Origin: Apus apus
Lineage: Eukaryota; Chordata; Aves; Apodiformes; Apodidae
Reading direction: 5' to 3'
Assembly: GCF_020740795.1 (NCBI RefSeq)
Contig: NC_067285.1
Span: 34,915,318 to 34,979,317, forward strand
Length of the DNA: 64,000 nt
The translations under genes were made by a program, and so were the position numbers. The notes under the pieces are model-generated. The model was given only the letters and a program-made list of their open reading frames with translations. It had not been told where the DNA came from and did no database searches. This document shows positions 60,401 to 64,000 of this stretch, piece by piece; position 1 is the first letter of the stretch; each line of letters begins with the position of its first letter.

Positions 60401-60656
60401 GGAACCGGAAATAGGCGGTCAGAGGCCTCTTGGGACGCTGCTCCGCGCTGACCCCGCTGCACGCGCACCGCTCCACCGACCCGCCGACCCTGCACGAACG
60501 GGACCCCCAGTTACCGCCACAGCGCCCCCCCCGGGGCCCCCAGCCGGCTGGGAAAAGCCCCCGCCCCCTCCCAGCCCCGCTCCCGCGGCTCCCGCACCTG
60601 AGGAGCCGCTGGGCCCCGCCGAGCAGCGCCGCGGCCCGGCCCAGCAGCGCCGCCAT
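54428..60656 (-). CDS. TFAM: TFAM, mitochondrial transcription factor A, 7 exons
   Basis: Exons on the minus strand: 60656-60598, 60489-60362, 58878-58808, 57581-57432, 56656-56561, 56247-56191, 54682-54428. All phases close, giving 271 aa (human 246). TFAM packages mitochondrial DNA and activates its promoters. The N-terminus ([20 protein letters not shown]) is an acid-free Arg/Leu/Ala presequence. HMG box A spans about residues 39-108 ([15 protein letters not shown]), the basic linker follows (RRKRLAKRR), and HMG box B spans about 143-207 ([18 protein letters not shown]). The conserved end of the fold, ELGREDLVR (213-221), is followed by a 50-residue Lys/Ala/Pro-rich tail with two AKKAGTAK copies, much longer than the human tail. 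CR1 copies sit in introns 2 and 6. TFAM is followed in tandem by DNAJC9 and preceded by UBE2D1. Confidence 0.95.
54794..55700 (-). mobile_element. CR1 LINE, about 0.9 kb, in TFAM intron 6
   Basis: The longest CR1 here lies on the minus strand, in sense orientation for TFAM. Its 3' end is at the low coordinate (TCACAGAATCCCAGGGGTTG). It carries ORF2 fragments such as [10 protein letters not shown] and a 5' part with TGCACCTGGGGAGAAAAATC near 55480. The reading frame is broken by differences of the kind expected in an older copy. The 3' 200 bp resemble the copies at 955 and 34187. Confidence 0.92.
60123..60320 (+). mobile_element. CR1 LINE 3' fragment in TFAM intron 2
   Basis: The CR1 3' end (CTGGCCCAGGTTGCCCAGGG to CCTTCCAACCCAAACCC) lies antisense to TFAM and ends about 45 bases from the splice donor of TFAM exon 2 (60362). 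It is closely similar to the fragment at 37427-37655. Confidence 0.9.
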
Positions 60657-60800
60657 GGCTGCCGCGCGGCACCCTGGGAGCGGGGCGGGGCGGCGGGGGG
60701 GGAACGCACCGCCGGGACACGCGATTGGCTGCTCGCCAGAAAGGGGCGGGGACAGGCGGGGCGCGGGAGCCACGCCCCCCCGCCTCGGGGGAGGGCAGGG
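60657..60800 (-). promoter_or_regulatory. TFAM: TFAM promoter with CCAAT and GC boxes
   Basis: CpG-rich sequence upstream of the TFAM start contains GGGGCGGGG (about 60680) and an inverted CCAAT box (ATTGG at 60724-60728, reading CCAAT on the TFAM strand), about 70 bp before the start codon. The minus strand also reads CTCCCAGGGTGCC close to the ATG, resembling half of a ZNF143 site. I do not see a perfect NRF-1 palindrome of the kind known in the human promoter. Confidence 0.6.
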
Positions 60801-60814
60801 AGAAGGTGACCCCC

Positions 60815-61375
60815 CCCCCCGGGTTAACCCATCCCTGGTTAACCCATCCCCAGGTTAACCCATCCTCCGGGTTAACCCGCCCCCGGTTTAACCCACTCCC
60901 CGGTTTAACCCACCCCCCCGGTTAACCCGCTCCTGAGTTTACCCACCCGCCGGATTTACTCACCCCCCGGTTAACCCGCTCCCGGGTTTACCCACCCCCC
61001 GGTTAACCCGCTCCCGAGTTTACCCACCAGCCGGGTTTACCCACCCCCCGGTTAACCCGCTCCCGGGTTTACCCACCCCCCGGTTAACCCAACCCCCGGT
61101 TAACCCGCTCCCGAGTTTACCCACCAGCCGGGTTTACCCACCCCCCGGTTAACCCGCTCCCGGGTTTACCCACCCCCCGGTTAACCCACCCCCCCGGTTA
61201 ACCCGCTCCTGAGTTTACCCACCCGCCGGGTTTACCCACCCCCCGGGTTAACCCATCCCCGGTTAACCCACCCCCCGGTTAACCTGCCCCCGGGTTAACC
61301 CACCCCCCGGCTAACCCACCCAGCCGGGTTAACCCATCCCCGGGTTAACGCACCCCGGGTTAACCCGGCCCCCCA
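60815..61375. repeat. GGTTAACCC minisatellite upstream of TFAM
   Basis: About 560 bp of tandem units combine CCGGTTAACCC and CGGGTTTACCCACC in alternation, with about twenty GTTAAC palindromes. A longer unit of about 47-50 bp (GGTTAACCCGCTCCCG, then AGTTTACCCACCAGCCGGG) is repeated in the centre. The near edge is about 160 bp upstream of the TFAM start codon. It resembles neither telomeric TTAGGG nor any transposon end I know. Confidence 0.95.
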
Positions 61376-62260
61376 GCTCCCACCGCCCAGCAGGTTTCTG
61401 GGGGGTTTCCTTCCCAGGCCGCAGGGAGGAGAGGCTGGGAGAAAGGGGCACGGATTGGGAACTAATGAAAGGGGAAGTTGATGAGTTCTGGCTAAGAATT
61501 GAGAGGCCGGGGAAGCGGGAAGGGCAGCCCGGAGCAGGAGAAAGGGCACAAAGGTGAGAAGGGCTTTTTCCATCACAGCAACCAGCACAGGATGGCATCA
61601 CCTTTCCTTGACACTTTTTCCCCCCCTCAAAAAGCACAAAGAGAGGAACTCTGGAGGAGTACTAGTGTAGATGACCATCTCCACAGGTGAAATCTGACCA
61701 ACTCTTCAAAAAACTTCGAGTAACAGTGTATTTATCTCAGCTAGATACAGTTTCAGAAGGAGAAAGGCTGAAGTGGCAGGAGGATGACAGGAATCACAGA
61801 CTCGCTTCACACAGGGTATTTATAAGACAAACATTTGTCACAAGGATCTAAGAACACTGCAGGCAGAACACCTTACTGGGTGTTGGGCTTTGTTCTGTGG
61901 TCATCCCGCTGTGGTGGGAAGTCATTCCTGCACCTATGGCACACAGCAAAAAAAATAACAGCTAAAGTACAAATATTTTAGAACCTTCCTTGGTACAACT
62001 CAAGGAACCACGAGCACTCTGAGCTGCAAGCCAAGCTTCCAGTTTCACACAGTGCAGTACAGATGTTGCAAAGGTTTAAGTAACTTCTAGTACAAACGTG
62101 TTACTACCAATCCAGAAAAAATAAAAGCTCTGGCAACACCACATTCTGATGGTCAAACTGTCCTGCCACCACTTGAGCAGTAAGTATAAACAACAGCATT
62201 GCCTTCCAAACCACAGTGTCCTGGTTCAAGTATAACGAAGCACTCGTTTTAATAACAAAA
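61376..62260. other. Intergenic DNA between TFAM and UBE2D1
   Basis: I see no recognisable gene. A short minus-strand stretch at 61882-61938 follows an acceptor-like sequence and stays open for about 20 codons, but it matches nothing I know. The part beyond about 62000 may still be UBE2D1 3' UTR. Confidence 0.5.
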
Positions 62261-62268
62261 ACCCCACG

Positions 62269-63924
62269 TTTATTCAGCTTACAAGCTAGAGGGAACAAGG
62301 ATATTTTAACATCAACAGTCACTCTCCATCAAGCTTTTGTTTCAGAAGTTGCTGTTACATCATGGAGGAAACCACAGCACAGAAGGGACCTTCTCCCCCT
62401 TCAGGACCAACTTCACACCACTGGGATCAGCAAGCACGAAGGCAACAAGGTTCCCTTGGGAGGAATAAAAGCTCCTACTGTACACAGTTCCTGTCCACAC
62501 CCCAAATTCCAGTTTGGTACTCCTGGCAGTAAAAAACCCAGACCTTTTTGTGGTCTTAAAAAAACAGAGTTTCATGCTGATGAATTTCCCAGCTGCTCAG
62601 CTCTGGCCTGGGTGAGGTACATAGAGAAATATTCATCACACATTTTTATTTTCAGATAGGCAAGAAGAATGTAGAGCATGAAATGACAATAACTCTGGTT
62701 TGAATAGAAAAGACCTCCGGGTTTTCCACAGGTGTAGCCTGAAGCTTCAAGTGCTCTTAAGTTTATTGCAACAATCTGATACTGCAGAGAGACCAGCCTG
62801 GCTGAAGGGACTGATGTTCAAACACTGTGTTACTTCCTCCATGGATTAACAGAGATGTAATTCGACTAGTTGAAACCCTATGTAAAACAATGGGCACAGC
62901 ATGCTAAACCAATTAGCTAAAGCTAGCATAAAAATTAATTGCAATGCCATTCTAAGTAGTAGATGATGCATGGCTTTCTTTTCCTTTTTGTCTACAAGAC
63001 ACATGCAGACTGACTGTGATTCTCTCATGTTAGAGCAAGCACTTTAAGGATATGCCTTCTTTTAAAAAAGCCAAGACAAGTAGTAGAAAATGCATTTTAT
63101 TTCTATGGAAAAGGCTACATTTAGATTTGTAAAGGTCTGTAATAGTGTTATGTTGCCCACATGTCAAAAAATCAGGTGTGAATAGCAACAAAACGGTTAC
63201 ATATTTTTTCTACAAAGCAGTGCAATTAGTTCACATTGCAATAAAATTAAGTCAAGTATGCAACAGAATCCAAACCAAGTGTTTCACCATCATCAGCATA
63301 CAAAGAAATACAGTGCAAAGATTATTTTAGGTTTTAAGAAATCTGCAGTCAGTCTTTAGAATATCCTGTTGGGTGGGATACTCCAATTATTTTCATCACT
63401 AGCAGTTGTATCTTGTCAATACTGTGCACAAGGAAGTCAGTCTAACATGAAATGACTTATGTGGTAAATAAAATATTTAGTCTATACCATAAAATAAAAA
63501 ACAACAACCAAACAAATTAGGTAAGTGAACTAACAAAATGAAATCTGAACACACTTATGAAACAGACAACATACTTCAAAGGACACACATACAGTATTCA
63601 TCACATAAAAACAAACTACTTTTTTCCAGCAAAAAATATTTTGGTTGCTTTACAACTGCATTATGGGTCTTGTAGTCTGAAGATGCATGTGTCCAACTCC
63701 TAAAAACCATAATAAATGTCTTCTGCAAAGCACAGAAAGAGAATCAATATTCTCATCACAGTCAAAAGGTTATTTTTCAGAAGTTTATTCGCCCTTGCTC
63801 CAGAAACACACTTACATGGGTGAAAACAATTTCAAGGGACATTATGACACACTGGAACAGGAACTGTGCTCTGGCTGCTTTTGAGTTTACAGTACTTGTG
63901 GTATTTGAGGAAGTCTTCACAAGT
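62269..63924 (-). other. UBE2D1: UBE2D1 3' UTR
   Basis: AT-rich, non-repetitive sequence follows the UBE2D1 stop codon. Canonical AATAAA signals on the minus strand lie at 62645-62650 and 62269-62274, giving a 3' UTR of about 1.3 or 1.65 kb. Mammalian UBE2D1 also has a long 3' UTR. The true end is not determined by the sequence. Confidence 0.55.
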
Positions 63925-63970
63925 CTACATTGCATATTTCTGAGTCCATTCTCTTGCTTGTCTGTTGTAC
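63925..63970 (-). CDS. UBE2D1: UBE2D1, last coding exon (gene continues past the window)
   Basis: After the acceptor ACACAG, the minus strand encodes YNRQAREWTQKYAM and a stop (63927-63925). This is the C-terminus of the UBCH5 class of E2 ubiquitin-conjugating enzymes. The AREWTQKYAM ending is the UBE2D family end, and the adjacent TFAM supports the UBE2D1 paralogue, as in human 10q21.1. The catalytic cysteine exon lies beyond the right edge. UBE2D1 transfers ubiquitin with many RING E3 ligases in cytosol and nucleus. Confidence 0.9.
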
Positions 63971-64000
63971 CTGTGTGTCAAGAGAGAAGGCACCAGAGTG

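Noticed and set aside
60815-61375. Interstitial telomere or CRISPR-like array
   Set aside because: The units contain GGTTAACCC and GGTTTACCC rather than TTAGGG, and there are no unique spacers of constant length.
61882-61938. A possible minus-strand terminal exon ending CRNDFPPQRDDHRTK and a short stretch to TAA
   Set aside because: It follows an acceptor-like TAG but matches no protein I know. It lies beyond the UBE2D1 poly(A) candidates, and no upstream partner exon was found.

Overview
The window looks like bird genomic DNA. The evidence is ten recognisable CR1 LINE pieces, compact vertebrate genes with GT-AG introns, very GC-rich promoter islands, and orthologues of six genes. No bacterial genes, CRISPR arrays, tRNA or rRNA genes, or endogenous retroviruses were recognised. 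I cannot name the species.

Layout. Positions 1-2.5 kb hold a TATA-containing CpG-island promoter that fires leftward; by gene order and its hypoxia element it is probably P4HA1. A G-rich minisatellite follows (2.5-3.4 kb), then intergenic DNA with CR1 pieces. NUDT13 (+) has its promoter near 8.6 kb and coding exons at 10,069-14,414. A 6.4 kb gene-free interval separates it from ECD (-, coding 33,595-21,816, 13 exons). ECD is head-to-head with FAM149B1 (+, coding 33,739-47,673, 14 or 15 exons); the two start codons are 143 bp apart. FAM149B1 is tail-to-tail with DNAJC9 (-, 53,422-50,786, 5 exons). TFAM (-, 60,656-54,428, 7 exons) lies directly upstream of DNAJC9 in tandem. The last coding exon of UBE2D1 (-) enters at the right edge, with a long 3' UTR. 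Exon phases close in every gene model, giving NUDT13 341 aa, ECD 640 aa, FAM149B1 586 or 604 aa, DNAJC9 259 aa and TFAM 271 aa.

The genes are housekeeping genes rather than one pathway. NUDT13 and TFAM act in mitochondria, ECD in R2TP/splicing and cell cycle control, FAM149B1 at cilia, DNAJC9 in histone chaperoning, and UBE2D1 in ubiquitination. NUDT13-ECD-FAM149B1-DNAJC9 matches human 10q22 in order and strand. TFAM-UBE2D1 matches human 10q21.1, so a synteny junction falls between DNAJC9 and TFAM.

The most unusual feature is a set of unrelated GC-rich tandem arrays, each within about 1 kb of a CpG-island promoter: G-rich upstream of P4HA1, splice-donor-like in ECD intron 1, GGTCGGTCAGG-type in DNAJC9 intron 1, and about twenty GTTAAC palindromes upstream of TFAM. 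Other points are a shifted splice donor in NUDT13, a lengthened basic tail on TFAM, and a CR1 inserted about 40 bp from an ECD splice acceptor.
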